Assembly: GCF_030406325.1 (NCBI RefSeq)
Contig: NZ_JAUEQY010000001.1
Location: forward strand, 1-64,000
DNA from: Actinomadura sp. DC4
GTDB lineage: Bacteria; Actinomycetota; Actinomycetes; Streptosporangiales; Streptosporangiaceae
Direction: 5' to 3'
Length of the DNA stretch: 64,000 nucleotides
This document shows, one piece after another, positions 43,719 to 56,387 of the stretch (the stretch's first letter is position 1; the number at the start of each line of letters is the position of its first letter). Made by a program: the position numbers and the translations under genes. The notes under the pieces are model-generated. The model was not told where the DNA came from, ran no database searches, and saw only the letters and a list, made by a program, of their open reading frames with translations.

Positions 43719-44096
43719 CGCGGAGGCGTCCACGACCGTCGGCAGCCGCTTGCGCTGGCCCAGCGGGCTGATGCCGCCCCGCACGTAGCCGGTGACGCGC
43801 TCGGCGTGCGCCGGGTCGGCCATGGCCGCCCGCTTGCCGCCCGCCGCGCCGGCGAGCGCCTTGAGGTCGAGCGTGGCCGAGACGGGCACGACGGCGACGG
43901 TGAGGTTCCCGTCGACCTCGGCCACGAGCGTCTTGAAGAGCCGCTCGTGCGGCACGCCGAGAGCGTCGGCGGCGGCCTCGCCGTAGGACTCCTCGCCGCC
44001 CGTCGTCTCGTACGGGTGGAGGGTGAAGCCGATGCCGGCGCTCGTCGCCGCCACGGTCGCGGGCGTGCCCTTGCCGCCGCTCTTCTTCGCTGCCAA
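43590..44096 (-). CDS. ybaK: YbaK/EbsC-type aminoacyl-tRNA deacylase
   Basis: 168 residues; YbaK domain with LFKTLVAEVDG, GYVRGGISPLGQRK (GxxSP motif) and VELAPADLIRLT. Hydrolyses Cys-tRNA-Pro in trans. Start at 44096. Downstream of, and in the same direction as, the Lon-N-like gene with 10 bases between. The convergent overlap with the DUF2567-like gene is 129 bases. Confidence 0.88.
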   Translation of the reverse strand: MAAKKSGGKGTPATVAATSAGIGFTLHPYETTGGEESYGEAAADALGVPHERLFKTLVAEVDGNLTVAVVPVSATLDLKALAGAAGGKRAAMADPAHAERVTGYVRGGISPLGQRKRLPTVVDASASGFPTIYVSAGRRGLQVELAPADLIRLTGAAIAGIARGRSSA

Positions 44097-44106
44097 CAGG
44101 CACTCC

Positions 44107-44769
44107 TCAGTTCGGGCTGACGCCCCCGCCCAGGAACTCCGACGCCGGGACGGTCGGGAAGGTCTCGAGCAGGAGATTCTCGCGTCTCAGCAGCTCATAC
44201 TCCAGCCTGAGCCGGGCGGCGGCGTGCTCCGCCTGCAGGAGGCGCTGCTTGTCGGACCGGTCCAGGACGAGCGAGGCGGCGACGAGGTAGGACAGGGACT
44301 GCGGCTCCTCCGGCAGGTCGGCCAGGTCGGTGACCTCGGCGCCGTGCGCCACGAGCCGCTCGCAGTAGCGCCGGAACTGGCCGGTCACCGGCTCGACGGC
44401 GTTCTGCGCGCCCGGCCCGTCCTCCTCCGGCAGCATCGTCACGTCGGCGCGCAGGTAGGCGAGGGAGTCGTCCACGTCCTCGACGCGGAAGCGCGTCCCG
44501 CCGGTCGTGACGATCTCGTACCGGCCGTCCTCGTGCTCCTGCACGTCGCGCACCTCGGCGGTGCAGCCGACGGCGGCGAGCCGCCGCGCGGCACCGGGGC
44601 CGACCTCGTGGCCGAGCTCGATCGAGACCACGCCGAACCGGTGCGGCTCCTCGCCGGCCAGCAGGTCGCTCATGAGAAGGCGGTAACGCTCCTCGAAGAC
44701 GTGCAGCGGAAGCACCAGGCCCGGGAAGAGCACGGCCCCCAGCGGGAAGATCGGCAGCCGTTCGGTCAC
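44107..44769 (-). CDS. Lon N-terminal (substrate-binding) domain protein
   Basis: 220 residues: PUA-like Lon N-terminal domain alone (LPIFPLGAVLFPGLVLPLHVFEERYR start, FGVVSIELGHEVG), followed by a helical tail. No ATPase or protease domain. Family members may recruit unfolded substrates; partner unknown. GTG start at 44769. Possible operon with ybaK. Confidence 0.88.
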   Translation of the reverse strand: MTERLPIFPLGAVLFPGLVLPLHVFEERYRLLMSDLLAGEEPHRFGVVSIELGHEVGPGAARRLAAVGCTAEVRDVQEHEDGRYEIVTTGGTRFRVEDVDDSLAYLRADVTMLPEEDGPGAQNAVEPVTGQFRRYCERLVAHGAEVTDLADLPEEPQSLSYLVAASLVLDRSDKQRLLQAEHAAARLRLEYELLRRENLLLETFPTVPASEFLGGGVSPN

Positions 44770-45124
44770 GGCACGAGCGTACGGCCTCGCGGCGATCTTC
44801 GCGCCCCCGTTCTCCTCAAGTTGATCTACAGTGTAAAGGCGGCGGCCCCGGCGCGCCGCCGGCTCCTGCCCCGGCGAGGCACTCCGCGGAGCACGGGCAC
44901 CGGGACGACCGAACCGCCCTGGTCAGGCCGGTCATCTGGCTTTGGGGACAGGTCCGCGTGGCCAGGTGGTGTGACCGTAGTCACCTTGGACTAGATCGCG
45001 TCAACCAGCACACAGACGCCGATTCCCCGGGGTTAGCGTCGGACCATCCGCGCGGCAGTCGGCGCGCGGCGCGGCGGCCGCCCCGGAAAGGGGCCACCGC
45101 CGTCACTCCCGCGGGAGGCCCACA
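44770..45124. other. 355-base divergent spacer
   Basis: No gene beyond the small ORF at 45125. Features seen: TACAGTGT near 44827 within the motif TTACACTGTAGATC on the minus strand (possible Lon-N promoter or operator), and an inverted repeat GTGAC-CGTA-GTCAC at 44971-44984. Confidence 0.4.
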
Positions 45125-45280
45125 ATGAACGTCGTCTTCTTGATCCTCGCGAGTCTGTGCGTCGGATTCATCCTCGGCTGGCTCGTCGGCCGGCCCCGGC
45201 GCTGGGGCGTCTTCGCCGCGGACGTCCCGGTCCCCGGCACCGAGCAGCCGGGCGTCGACACCTTCGCCCACGGCGGCTGA
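45125..45280 (+). CDS. 51-residue single-TM protein
   Basis: ATG 45125 with GGGAGG upstream. One membrane segment (about residues 3-22, VVFLILASLCVGFILGWLVG) followed by basic RPRRWG and a polar tail, predicting a small inner-membrane protein with a cytoplasmic C-terminus. Just before the phzF-like gene. Function unknown. Confidence 0.55.
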   Translation: MNVVFLILASLCVGFILGWLVGRPRRWGVFAADVPVPGTEQPGVDTFAHGG

Positions 45281-45302
45281 TTCCGGCGTTCTAGGGTGAG
45301 GC

Positions 45303-46109
45303 ATGCGGATCCATGTCGTCGACGCCTTCACCGATCGCCCGTTCGCCGGAAACCCCGCCGCGGTCTGTCTCCTGACCGGGCCCGCCGAGCCCTCCTGGAT
45401 GCAGCGGGTCGCGATGGAGATGAACCTGTCCGAGACCGCCTTCCCCCGCCCGGTCGACGATGATCCGGACGCGGACTACGAGCTCCGCTGGTTCACGCCG
45501 GCGGTCGAGGTGGCCCTGTGCGGGCACGCCACACTCGGCGCGGCCCACGTGCTGTACGAGACCGGGGCGGTGCCGGAGGACCGGCCGATCCGCTTCCGGA
45601 CCCTGCGCAGCGGCGTCCTGACCGTACGCCGCGACGGCGGCCGGCTCGCGATGGACTTCCCCGCCTGCCCGCCGGACGAGGCCGACCCGCCCGAGGGCCT
45701 GGCCGAGGCGCTCGGCACCGTGCCCACCTGGACCGGGCGCAACGTGCAGACCGACGTGCTCGCCGTGGTCGAGGACGCCGCGACCGTACGGTCCCTGGCC
45801 CCGGACCTGTCCGCGCTGGCCGCCATCGACGCTCGTGGCGTCTGCGTCACCGCCGCGGGCGGCGGCCACGACTTCGTCTCGCGGTTCTTCGCGCCCCGCT
45901 CCGGGGTCCCCGAGGACCCGGTGACCGGGTCGGCGCACTGCATGCTGGCCCCGTTCTGGGGCGAACGCCTCGGCCGTAGCCGGATGCGCGCCCACCAGGC
46001 GTCCGCGCGCGGGGGAGACGTGGACATCGAGGTACGGGGCGACCGGGTCATCCTCACGGGGGCCGCCGTCACGGTGATCGAGGGCACACTCCGCGCCGGG
46101 CCGTCCTGA
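45303..46109 (+). CDS. PhzF family epimerase/isomerase-like protein
   Basis: 268 residues, diaminopimelate-epimerase fold in PhzF form: VDAFTDRPFAGNPAAVC start, conserved Glu in MNLSETAF, and EDPVTGSAHCML, with the expected active-site Glu and His/Asp region. Phenazine genes are not nearby, so the substrate is unknown. ATG 45303 with GGGTGAGG. Confidence 0.87.
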   Translation: MRIHVVDAFTDRPFAGNPAAVCLLTGPAEPSWMQRVAMEMNLSETAFPRPVDDDPDADYELRWFTPAVEVALCGHATLGAAHVLYETGAVPEDRPIRFRTLRSGVLTVRRDGGRLAMDFPACPPDEADPPEGLAEALGTVPTWTGRNVQTDVLAVVEDAATVRSLAPDLSALAAIDARGVCVTAAGGGHDFVSRFFAPRSGVPEDPVTGSAHCMLAPFWGERLGRSRMRAHQASARGGDVDIEVRGDRVILTGAAVTVIEGTLRAGPS

Positions 46110-46141
46110 CCTCGCGGGGACGCCGATCGTCCGTCATCGGT

Positions 46142-46158
46142 GTCTCAAGAATCGAGAC
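46142..46158 (+). terminator. Small hairpin between phzF-like gene and hisD
   Basis: GTCTC (46142-46146) and GAGAC (46154-46158), loop of 7. Could end the upstream message or be an operator for hisD. Confidence 0.3.
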
Positions 46159-46186
46159 GCGGGCCCGGGCCGCCGAGCACTCTCCG

Positions 46187-46192
46187 TAGACT
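46187..46192 (+). promoter_or_regulatory. -10 of the histidine operon
   Basis: TAGACT ends six bases before the hisD GTG at 46199, suggesting a leaderless operon mRNA. No convincing -35. Confidence 0.3.
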
Positions 46193-46198
46193 GATCAG

Positions 46199-49201
<3,003 letters not shown>

Positions 49202-49205
<4 letters not shown>

Positions 49206-49831
49206 CGCGGATCGTGGTGCTCGACTACGGCTCGGGAAACCTCCGGTCCGCCGAGCGCGCGATCGCCCGCCTCGGCGCGGACGTCACCGTCACCGCCGAC
49301 TTCGACACGGCGGTGGAGGCCGACGGCCTGGTCGTGCCGGGCGTCGGCGCGTTCGCCGCCTGCATGAACGGCCTGCGCGAGGTCCGCGGCCACCAGATCG
49401 TCGGCCGCCGGCTCTCGGGCGGCCGCCCGGTGCTCGGCATCTGCGTCGGCATGCAGATCCTGTTCGAGAAGGGCGTCGAGCACGGCATCACCACCGACGG
49501 CTGCGCGGAGTGGCCCGGCGCGGTCGAGCGGCTGAACGCCCCGATCCTGCCGCACATGGGCTGGAACACCGTCGAGGCGCCGGCCGAGTCGGTGCTGTTC
49601 GCCGGCCTGCCCGCCGAGACGCGCTTCTACTTCGTGCACTCCTACGCCGCGCGCTCCTGGGAGCTGGGGCCGGGCCGGTTCACGGCGCCGCTGGTGACGT
49701 GGGCCGAGCACGGCGAGCGTTTCGTGGCGGCGGTGGAGAACGGCTCGCTCTGCGCCACGCAGTTCCACCCGGAGAAGTCCGGCGACGCCGGGGCCGAGGT
49801 TCTGAAGAACTGGCTGTCGACGCTTTCATGA
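49202..49831 (+). CDS. hisH: Imidazole glycerol phosphate synthase glutaminase subunit
   Basis: Class I glutamine amidotransferase that feeds ammonia to HisF. 209 residues. Catalytic Cys in [11 protein letters not shown] and the His/Glu pair in [11 protein letters not shown] 49202 overlaps hisB. Its partner hisF lies three genes downstream. Confidence 0.95.
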
Positions 49832-50160
49832 GCAAGGAACGCCAGCGGCGGAGGGCCGAACGTGAGGCCGCCCGCGAGCGCGCGGCGGCCGAGAGCGCCC
49901 GCCGCGACGCGCGCGCCGCGCGCCGCAGGACGCGGGTCGCCCGGGTGACCCGGTTCGTGCCGCGCCGTTCCGGGCGGCCCGGCGGGCTCCTCGCGCGCAA
50001 GCGCCGTGAGCAGAACGCCATCGTCGCGGTGGCGTTCCTGCTGGTCCAGGTGCTGGCCTGGATGTACTTCCCGTCCTGGACCGGACGGATCGCCGTGCTG
50101 GTGCTGTCGGCGTTCCTGGTCCCGGTCTTCATCACGCTCGCCTTCGACCGGAGGTCGTAG
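49828..50160 (+). CDS. 110-residue small membrane protein in his operon
   Basis: ATG overlaps the hisH stop (ATGA). N-terminal 60 residues are extremely rich in Arg, Ala, Glu ([19 protein letters not shown]), predicted helical and highly charged; then two hydrophobic segments (about 65-82 and 85-103). A gene at this place in the his operon appears in other actinobacteria; no function is known to me. Confidence 0.75.
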   Translation: MSKERQRRRAEREAARERAAAESARRDARAARRRTRVARVTRFVPRRSGRPGGLLARKRREQNAIVAVAFLLVQVLAWMYFPSWTGRIAVLVLSAFLVPVFITLAFDRRS

Positions 50161-50162
50161 AT

Positions 50163-50885
50163 ATGTCCCTTGTCCTGTTGCCCGCCGTCGACGTCGCCGA
50201 CGGCCAGGCGGTGCGTCTCGTGCAGGGGGAGGCCGGCACCGAGACCTCCTACGGCGAGCCGCTCGACGCCGCGCTGGCCTGGCAGAGCGCGGGCGCGGAG
50301 TGGATCCACCTGGTCGACCTGGACGCCGCGTTCGGCCGCGGGTCCAACCACGCGCTGCTCGCCGGGGTGACCGGCAAGCTGGACGTGAAGGTGGAGCTGT
50401 CCGGCGGCATCCGCGACGACGACTCGCTCGCCGCGGCGCTCGCCACCGGCTGCGCGCGCGTCAACATCGGCACCGCCGCCCTGGAGAACCCCGAGTGGTG
50501 CCGCAAGATCATCGCCGAGCACGGCGACCGGATCGCGGTCGGCCTGGACGTGCGCGGGACGACGCTCGCCGCCCGCGGCTGGACCCGCGAGGGCGGCGAC
50601 CTGTGGGAGGTCCTCGACCGCCTGGAGGCCGACGGCTGCCCCCGCTACGTCGTCACCGACGTCACCAAGGACGGCACGCTCCGCGGCCCCAACACCGACC
50701 TGCTCCGCGAGGTCTGCGGCCGTACGGACCGGCCCGTGGTCGCCTCCGGCGGGGTCTCGTCGCTGGACGACCTGCGCGCCCTGGCCGGCCTGACGGGTCA
50801 CGGGGTGGAGGGAGCGATCGTCGGCAAGGCCCTGTACGCGGGCGCGTTCACGCTCGAAGAGGCCCTCGCGGCGGTCGCCACATGA
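50163..50885 (+). CDS. priA: Bifunctional HisA/TrpF isomerase PriA
   Basis: TIM-barrel isomerase acting in histidine (ProFAR) and, in actinobacteria lacking trpF, tryptophan (PRA) synthesis. 240 residues; expected acid/base aspartates lie in [10 protein letters not shown] and [11 protein letters not shown]. The actinobacterial PriA sequence pattern supports dual activity, but no separate trpF search was possible. ATG 50163 with GGAGGT. Confidence 0.93.
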   Translation: MSLVLLPAVDVADGQAVRLVQGEAGTETSYGEPLDAALAWQSAGAEWIHLVDLDAAFGRGSNHALLAGVTGKLDVKVELSGGIRDDDSLAAALATGCARVNIGTAALENPEWCRKIIAEHGDRIAVGLDVRGTTLAARGWTREGGDLWEVLDRLEADGCPRYVVTDVTKDGTLRGPNTDLLREVCGRTDRPVVASGGVSSLDDLRALAGLTGHGVEGAIVGKALYAGAFTLEEALAAVAT

Positions 50886-51277
50886 TCCGCAGGATCTCCT
50901 CCGGAGGGCCGTGGGAGGACGTCGTCGGCTACTCCCGCGCGGTCGTGGCGGGCCCGTGGGTGCTCGTCGCGGGCTGTACGGCGACCGTCGACGGCGAGGT
51001 ACGGCACGCGGGCGACGCCTACAACCAGGCCCGTACGGCCCTGGAGGTCGCCGTGACGGCGCTGGGGGAGGCGGGCGCCTCGGCCGCCGACGTCGTCCGC
51101 ACCCGCATGTACGTCAGGGACATCGCCGACAGTGAGGCCGTGGGGCGCGCGCACGCGGAGTTCTTCAAGGACGTGCGCCCGGCCGCGACGATGGTCGAGG
51201 TCTCAGGTCTCATCGACGACCGGATGCTGGTCGAGATCGAGGTGGACGCCTACGCGGCGCGCGGGGAGGTCGCATGA
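50882..51277 (+). CDS. ridA: RidA family enamine/imine deaminase
   Basis: 131 residues, chorismate-mutase-like fold of the YjgF/YER057c/UK114 group. ATG overlaps priA and the stop overlaps hisF, so it is locked into the his operon. Family members remove reactive 2-aminoacrylate-type enamines; the conserved Arg is in [10 protein letters not shown]. Role within the pathway is not known. Confidence 0.88.
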   Translation: MIRRISSGGPWEDVVGYSRAVVAGPWVLVAGCTATVDGEVRHAGDAYNQARTALEVAVTALGEAGASAADVVRTRMYVRDIADSEAVGRAHAEFFKDVRPAATMVEVSGLIDDRMLVEIEVDAYAARGEVA

Positions 51278-52026
51278 CCGTCGCCGTACGCGTGATCCCC
51301 TGCCTCGACGTGGACGCGGGACGGGTCGTCAAGGGCGTCAACTTCGAGAACCTCCGCGACGCCGGCGACCCGGTCGAGCTGGCCCGGCGCTATGACGCCG
51401 AGGGCGCCGACGAGCTGACCTTCCTCGACATCACCGCCTCCAGCGGCGAGCGCTCGACCACCTACGACGTCGTCCGCCGTACCGCCGAGCAGGTGTTCAT
51501 CCCCCTGACGGTCGGCGGCGGCATCCGGTCGGTCGACGACGTGGACCGGCTGCTGCGGGCCGGCGCGGACAAGGTGTCGGTCAACACCGCCGCGATCGCC
51601 CGGCCGGCGTTCCTGCGCGAGGCCGCGCACCGGTTCGGCTCCCAGTGCATCGTGCTGTCCGTGGACGCCCGCCGCACCGGCGACGGCTTCGAGGTCACCA
51701 CGCACGGCGGCCGGCGCGGCACCGGCATCGACGCCGTCGAGTGGGCGCGGCGCGGCGAGGAGCTCGGCGTCGGCGAGATCCTGCTCAACTCGATGGACGC
51801 CGACGGCACGAAGAACGGCTTCGACCTGGAGATGCTCCGGGCCGTACGCGCGGTCGTGAGCGTGCCGGTGATCGCCAGCGGTGGAGCGGGTGTGATCGCC
51901 CACTTCGCGCCCGCGATCGAGGCGGGCGCGGACGCCGTGCTCGCCGCGAGCGTCTTCCACTTCGGCGAGCTGAAGATCTCCGAGGTCAAGGACTCCCTGC
52001 GGCAGGCCGGCCACCCCGTCCGCTGA
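51274..52026 (+). CDS. hisF: Imidazole glycerol phosphate synthase cyclase subunit
   Basis: TIM barrel that forms IGP and AICAR from PRFAR with HisH ammonia. 250 residues; catalytic aspartates in [14 protein letters not shown] and [23 protein letters not shown] and SVNTAAI phosphate loops. ATG overlaps ridA. Confidence 0.96.
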   Translation: MTVAVRVIPCLDVDAGRVVKGVNFENLRDAGDPVELARRYDAEGADELTFLDITASSGERSTTYDVVRRTAEQVFIPLTVGGGIRSVDDVDRLLRAGADKVSVNTAAIARPAFLREAAHRFGSQCIVLSVDARRTGDGFEVTTHGGRRGTGIDAVEWARRGEELGVGEILLNSMDADGTKNGFDLEMLRAVRAVVSVPVIASGGAGVIAHFAPAIEAGADAVLAASVFHFGELKISEVKDSLRQAGHPVR

Positions 52027-52105
52027 GGCGTGTCGAGAACCCCGTCCGGGCTCCGACTCTCCGGTGAGAGCGCCCACCCGGGGCGCCGGCGAGAGGAGTC
52101 CCGTG

Positions 52106-53641
52106 ATGGAGACGAGAGCCGGAAGGCGTGAGTGGGTCGGGCTGGCGGTGCTGGCCCTGCCCACGCTGCTCGTGTCGATCGACGTGTTCGTGCTGCTGCT
52201 CGCGCTGCCGCGCCTCAGCACCGACCTGGACGCGTCGAGCACCGAGCAGCTTTGGATCATGGACGTCTACGGCTTCATGGTGGCCGGTTTCCTCATCACC
52301 ATGGGCACCCTCGGCGACCGGATCGGGCGGCGGAGGCTGCTGCTGATCGGCGCGGCCGGGTTCGGCGCCGCATCGGTCCTCGCCGCGTACTCCACGAGCG
52401 CCCCGATGCTGATCGCCGCCCGCGCGCTGCTGGGGATCGCCGGGGCGACGCTGGCGCCCTCGACGCTGGGCCTGATCAGCAACATGTTCACCGTCCCGCG
52501 CCAGCGGGCGACGGCGATCGGCGTGTGGATGGCCTGCTTCATGGGCGGCGCGGCGCTCGGCCCGCTGGTCGCCGGGGTGATGCTGAACCACTTCTGGTGG
52601 GGTTCGGTGTTCCTGCTCGGCGTCCCGGCGATGGTGCTGCTGCTCGCGGTCGGCCCGGTCCTGCTGCCGGAGTACCGCGACGCCGCGGCCGGCCGGATCG
52701 ACCTGCCCAGCGTGGCGCTGTCCCTGGCTGCGATCCTGCCGGTCGTGTACGGCCTGAAGGAGCTGGCCCGCGGCGGCTGGGCGCCGCTGCCGCTCGCGGC
52801 GGTCGTGGCCGGCGCGGTGTTCGGCCGGATCTTCGTACGGAGGCAGCGCCGGCTCGCCGATCCCTTGCTGGACCTGCGACTGTTCGCCCGCCGGGAGTTC
52901 AGCGCCGCGCTGGGCAGCATGATGTTCGGCACCATGCTGATGGGCGCGATCATGATGTTCATCGCGCAGTACTTCCAGCTCGTGCACGGCCTGTCGCCGC
53001 TGCGCTCGGGCCTGTGCATGCTGCCGGGAATGGGCGGGTCGCTGGTCAGCTTCCTCGCCTCGCCGCACCTGACCCGCTGGGTCCGGCCCGCGTACCTCAT
53101 CGGCGGCGGCATGATCGTCTCTGTCGGGGGCCTTCTCCTCATCGCCCAGGCCGGCCCGGTCTCCGGCCTGGCCGCGGTGATGACGGGCTTCGCGGTCACC
53201 AACCTCGGCGCCGGCCCCATGGTCACCCTGGGCACCGACCTGGTGGTGGGGTCCGCCCCGAAGGCGCGGGCGAGCTCGGCGGGGGCGCTGAACGAGACCA
53301 GCGGCGAGTTCGGCTTCGCGCTCGGCATCGCCGCGCTGGGCAGCGCCGGGACCGCGGTGTACCGCGACAGGATCGTCGTGCCGGGCGGCGTCCCCGCCGG
53401 TGAGGCCCGCGACTCTCTCGCCGGCGCGGTGGCCGTGGCCGGCCGGGTGCCCGCCCGGCTCGGCGCGCCGCTGCTCGACTCGGCCCGCGCGGCCTTCATG
53501 AGCGGCATGCAGGCGGCCGCCGTGATCAGCGCGGTTCTCCTGGTCGTGGTGGCGGTCGTCGTGGCGACGCTGCTGCGGCACACGGGAGCCGCCCAGGCGC
53601 ATCCGGAGGCGGCCGACGAGCCCGAGCCGGCCCGCGCCTGA
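52106..53641 (+). CDS. DHA2 (14-TM, EmrB/QacA-like) MFS efflux pump
   Basis: About 511 residues with fourteen hydrophobic segments; [18 protein letters not shown] start, [17 protein letters not shown] motif A and [11 protein letters not shown] motif C typical of drug:proton antiporters. Substrate unknown. ATG 52106 with GAGAGGAG; GTG 52103 is an alternative. It lies 79 bases after hisF and may have its own promoter. Confidence 0.88.
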   Translation: METRAGRREWVGLAVLALPTLLVSIDVFVLLLALPRLSTDLDASSTEQLWIMDVYGFMVAGFLITMGTLGDRIGRRRLLLIGAAGFGAASVLAAYSTSAPMLIAARALLGIAGATLAPSTLGLISNMFTVPRQRATAIGVWMACFMGGAALGPLVAGVMLNHFWWGSVFLLGVPAMVLLLAVGPVLLPEYRDAAAGRIDLPSVALSLAAILPVVYGLKELARGGWAPLPLAAVVAGAVFGRIFVRRQRRLADPLLDLRLFARREFSAALGSMMFGTMLMGAIMMFIAQYFQLVHGLSPLRSGLCMLPGMGGSLVSFLASPHLTRWVRPAYLIGGGMIVSVGGLLLIAQAGPVSGLAAVMTGFAVTNLGAGPMVTLGTDLVVGSAPKARASSAGALNETSGEFGFALGIAALGSAGTAVYRDRIVVPGGVPAGEARDSLAGAVAVAGRVPARLGAPLLDSARAAFMSGMQAAAVISAVLLVVVAVVVATLLRHTGAAQAHPEAADEPEPARA

Positions 53642-53754
53642 GGATCTGGCGGTGAGAACCCCCACGTCACGAATGTCCCAAGAGCGGCGTCATGGCAGTC
53701 CTTTGACGCTACGTTGCGAACGGTCCGGGAAGATTCCGGCGGAGGGGGATGATC

Positions 53755-54807
53755 ATGCGCGCGCTGACAGTGCTGCCGCTGAACGCGGGTTCGCTCGAGG
53801 TGTCGGAGTTCGCCGACCCGGTGGCCGGGGAGGGCGAACTCCTCGTCGAGGGCCTCGCCCTGGGGGTGTGCGGCACCGACCGGGAGATCGCCTCGGGCCA
53901 CTACGGCTGGGCGCCGCCGGGGGCGGAACGGCTGATCCTCGGCCACGAGTCACTCGGCCGCGTACGCGAGGCGCCGCCGGGCAGCGGATTCAGCCCCGGC
54001 GACCTGGTCGTCGGCATCGTACGGCGGCCCGACCCGGTGCCGTGCGGCGCGTGCGCGCACGGGGAGTTCGACATGTGCCGCAACGGCCGCTACACCGAGC
54101 ACGGCATCAAGGAGATCCACGGGTACGGCTCGCAGCTCTGGACGGTCGAGGCCGACTACGCCGTACGGCTCGACCCGTCCATGGAAGACGTCGGCATGCT
54201 CCTGGAGCCGACCACGGTCGTCGCCAAGGCGTGGGACCACATCGAGCGCATCGGCAAGCGCGCCTGGTTCGAGCCGCGCTGCGTGCTCATCGCCGGCGCG
54301 GGCCCGATCGGGCTGCTGGCCGCGCTGCTCGGCGTGCAGCGCGGCCTCGACGTGCACGTCCTGGACCGGGTCACGAGCGGCCCCAAGCCCGAGCTCGTGG
54401 CCGCGCTCGGCGCGACGTACCACACCGCCTCGATCCCCGAGGTGGCCGCGAAGGCCGAGCCGGACATCGTCATCGAGGCCACCGGCGTGCCCCGGCTCGT
54501 CCTCGACGCGATGGCCAACAACGCCGCCGCGGGTGTGGTCTGCCTGACCGGCGTGTCCCCGACGGGCCGCCCCCTCGAGATCGACGCCGGGGCGATCAAC
54601 CGGGAGATCGTGCTGCAGAACGACGTCGTCTTCGGGACGGTCAACGCCAACCGCAGCCATTACGACCAGGCCGTACGAGCCCTCGGCCTCGCGGACCACT
54701 CCTGGCTGGCCGGTCTGGTCACGCGCCGGCTGCCGCTGGAACGGGCCCACGAGGCCTTCGAGCAGGGCGAGGAAGAGGTCAAGGTCGTCATCGACCTCCA
54801 GTCCTGA
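53755..54807 (+). CDS. Zinc-dependent dehydrogenase, glucose 1-dehydrogenase-like
   Basis: 350 residues of the medium-chain alcohol dehydrogenase family. Catalytic zinc Cys in GVCGTDREI and the His/Glu pair in LGHESLG; Rossmann motif IAGAGPIGLLAALL. Structural-zinc cysteines are only partly kept (PCGACAHGEFDMC). ATG 53755 is preferred because GGAGGGGG at 53741-53748 then has good spacing; ATG 53749 is too close to it. Closest to archaeal-type glucose dehydrogenases in the GYGSQLWTVE region; substrate is inference. Confidence 0.8.
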   Translation: MRALTVLPLNAGSLEVSEFADPVAGEGELLVEGLALGVCGTDREIASGHYGWAPPGAERLILGHESLGRVREAPPGSGFSPGDLVVGIVRRPDPVPCGACAHGEFDMCRNGRYTEHGIKEIHGYGSQLWTVEADYAVRLDPSMEDVGMLLEPTTVVAKAWDHIERIGKRAWFEPRCVLIAGAGPIGLLAALLGVQRGLDVHVLDRVTSGPKPELVAALGATYHTASIPEVAAKAEPDIVIEATGVPRLVLDAMANNAAAGVVCLTGVSPTGRPLEIDAGAINREIVLQNDVVFGTVNANRSHYDQAVRALGLADHSWLAGLVTRRLPLERAHEAFEQGEEEVKVVIDLQS

Positions 54808-54811
54808 GACC

Positions 54812-56284
54812 TCAGGCGGCGACGGTCTCCTGCTCGGGCAGCGGCCGTGCGGTCTCGCGCGGCCGCCGGACCAGGGCCAGGACGAGGATCCCGCCGACGA
54901 TGCCGAGGCACGCCGACACCGCGTAGACCGCGTTCAGGCCCGAGGCGACCGCGGACCGGACGATCGGCAGGTGCGGCGCGCGCCCGCCGCTCGCCGCGCC
55001 GGCCAGGGCGTGCGGGTCGGGCACGTGGCCGGTCAGCACGTGCTCGATGCGGGCGCGCAGGACCACGCCGAGGACCGCGATGCCGAGCGCGTAGCCGAGC
55101 TGGCGGAACGTGTTGAGCGCCCCGCCGGCCATGCCTCCGCGTTCGTGCGGCGCCGCCGCCATCGACGCCGACGCCAGGTTCGGGATGGAGATGCCCACGC
55201 CCACGCCGCCGACCACGAGGCCGGGCATGATCGCGGTCCAGGTCGAACCCGCGTCGAGCACGCCCTGCAGGCCCGATCCGATGCCGATCAGCAGTAGCCC
55301 GATCCCGATCGTCAGCCGTGGTGAGACGCGGTGCGAGAGCCGCGCGCTCGCGGCCGAGGCCACGAACGAGGTCGCGGCCAGCGGCAGGACCGCCAGGCCG
55401 GCGTCGACCGGGCCCAGGCCCAGCACGGTCTGCAGCCACACCGAGGTGAACGCCAGGCAGGCGAACGCCGAGGCCATGAGCAGCATGCCTCCGAGCATGA
55501 GCGCGGTGAACGACGCGCTGCGGAACAATCCCAGGTCCAGCAGCGGCTGCCGGACGCGCCGCTCGACGAGGACGAAGACGACGAGCGCGACGGCCGCGAG
55601 CGCGAACATGCCGAGCGGGACCGCCGCCCCGAAGCCGTCGTCGCCGGCCCGGATCAGGCCGTACGTCAGCGCGCCCGCGCAGACCGTGAACGCGCAGGTC
55701 CCGGCCACGTCCGGCCGGGTGCCCCCGGCCGGCCGCGAGGTCGTGACGCAGGCCAGCGTCAGCGCGACCGCGACCGCGGTCACCGGTAGGTTGACCAGGA
55801 AGATCGCCCGCCAGCTCACGTGCTCGGTGAGCAGGCCGCCGATGACCGGCCCGCCCGCCGCCGCGACGCCGTTGACCGCGCCCCAGACGCCGAACGCGAC
55901 GCCGCGGTCCTTGCCGTGGTAGGTGCTGTTGATCAGGGCCAGCGTGGTGGTGAACATCGCCGCTCCGCCGACGCCCTGGACCCCGCGCGCGGCGATCAGG
56001 ACGCCGGCGTTCGGCGCGAGACCGCAGGCGAGCGAGGCGGCGGCGAAGAGCACCAGGCCGGCGACGTACACCCTCCGCCGTCCGAACAGGTCGCCCAGCG
56101 CGCCCGCTCCGAGCAGCAGCGCCGCCAGGGACAGCGCGTAGATGTCCAGCACCCACTGCAGGCCGGCGAACGAGGTCCGCAGACTCCGGGCCATGCCGGG
56201 CAGCGCGACCGTCACGATGGTGACGTCCACGAGCAGCATGAACGCCCCCAGGCAGACCGCCACGAGGGGCCACCATTTGCGCAT
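54812..56284 (-). CDS. DHA2 (14-TM) MFS efflux pump
   Basis: About 490 residues, fourteen membrane segments; MLLVDVTIVTVALPGM, GALGDLFGRRRVYVAGL and GPVIGGLLTEHVSW are antiporter motifs. ATG 56284 is chosen since GAAGGAAAG lies upstream and MRKWWPLVAVCLGAFM is the usual beginning. Divergent from the AsnC-type regulator at 56388, which probably controls it. Confidence 0.88.
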   Translation of the reverse strand: MRKWWPLVAVCLGAFMLLVDVTIVTVALPGMARSLRTSFAGLQWVLDIYALSLAALLLGAGALGDLFGRRRVYVAGLVLFAAASLACGLAPNAGVLIAARGVQGVGGAAMFTTTLALINSTYHGKDRGVAFGVWGAVNGVAAAGGPVIGGLLTEHVSWRAIFLVNLPVTAVAVALTLACVTTSRPAGGTRPDVAGTCAFTVCAGALTYGLIRAGDDGFGAAVPLGMFALAAVALVVFVLVERRVRQPLLDLGLFRSASFTALMLGGMLLMASAFACLAFTSVWLQTVLGLGPVDAGLAVLPLAATSFVASAASARLSHRVSPRLTIGIGLLLIGIGSGLQGVLDAGSTWTAIMPGLVVGGVGVGISIPNLASASMAAAPHERGGMAGGALNTFRQLGYALGIAVLGVVLRARIEHVLTGHVPDPHALAGAASGGRAPHLPIVRSAVASGLNAVYAVSACLGIVGGILVLALVRRPRETARPLPEQETVAA

Positions 56285-56362
56285 CGAACTTTCCTTCCTC
56301 CGTCGGGGTTCCGACGATCGCGGTCGGCGGCGATCTGGCACAGCCATCGCGCTATAAACGGA

Positions 56363-56380
56363 TGATTCCGACATGGGATA
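56363..56380. promoter_or_regulatory. Imperfect dyad in the divergent pump-regulator spacer
   Basis: ATTCC-gacat-GGGAT-type inverted repeat within 56363-56380, next to a TAGCGT -10-like element (56379-56384) ending six bases before GTG 56391. Possible binding site of the double-AsnC regulator. Confidence 0.3.
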
Positions 56381-56387
56381 GCGTGCA

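Noticed and set aside
44971-44984. GTGAC-CGTA-GTCAC as a specific operator
   Set aside because: Short dyad in a GC-rich spacer; no neighbouring regulator gene to tie it to.
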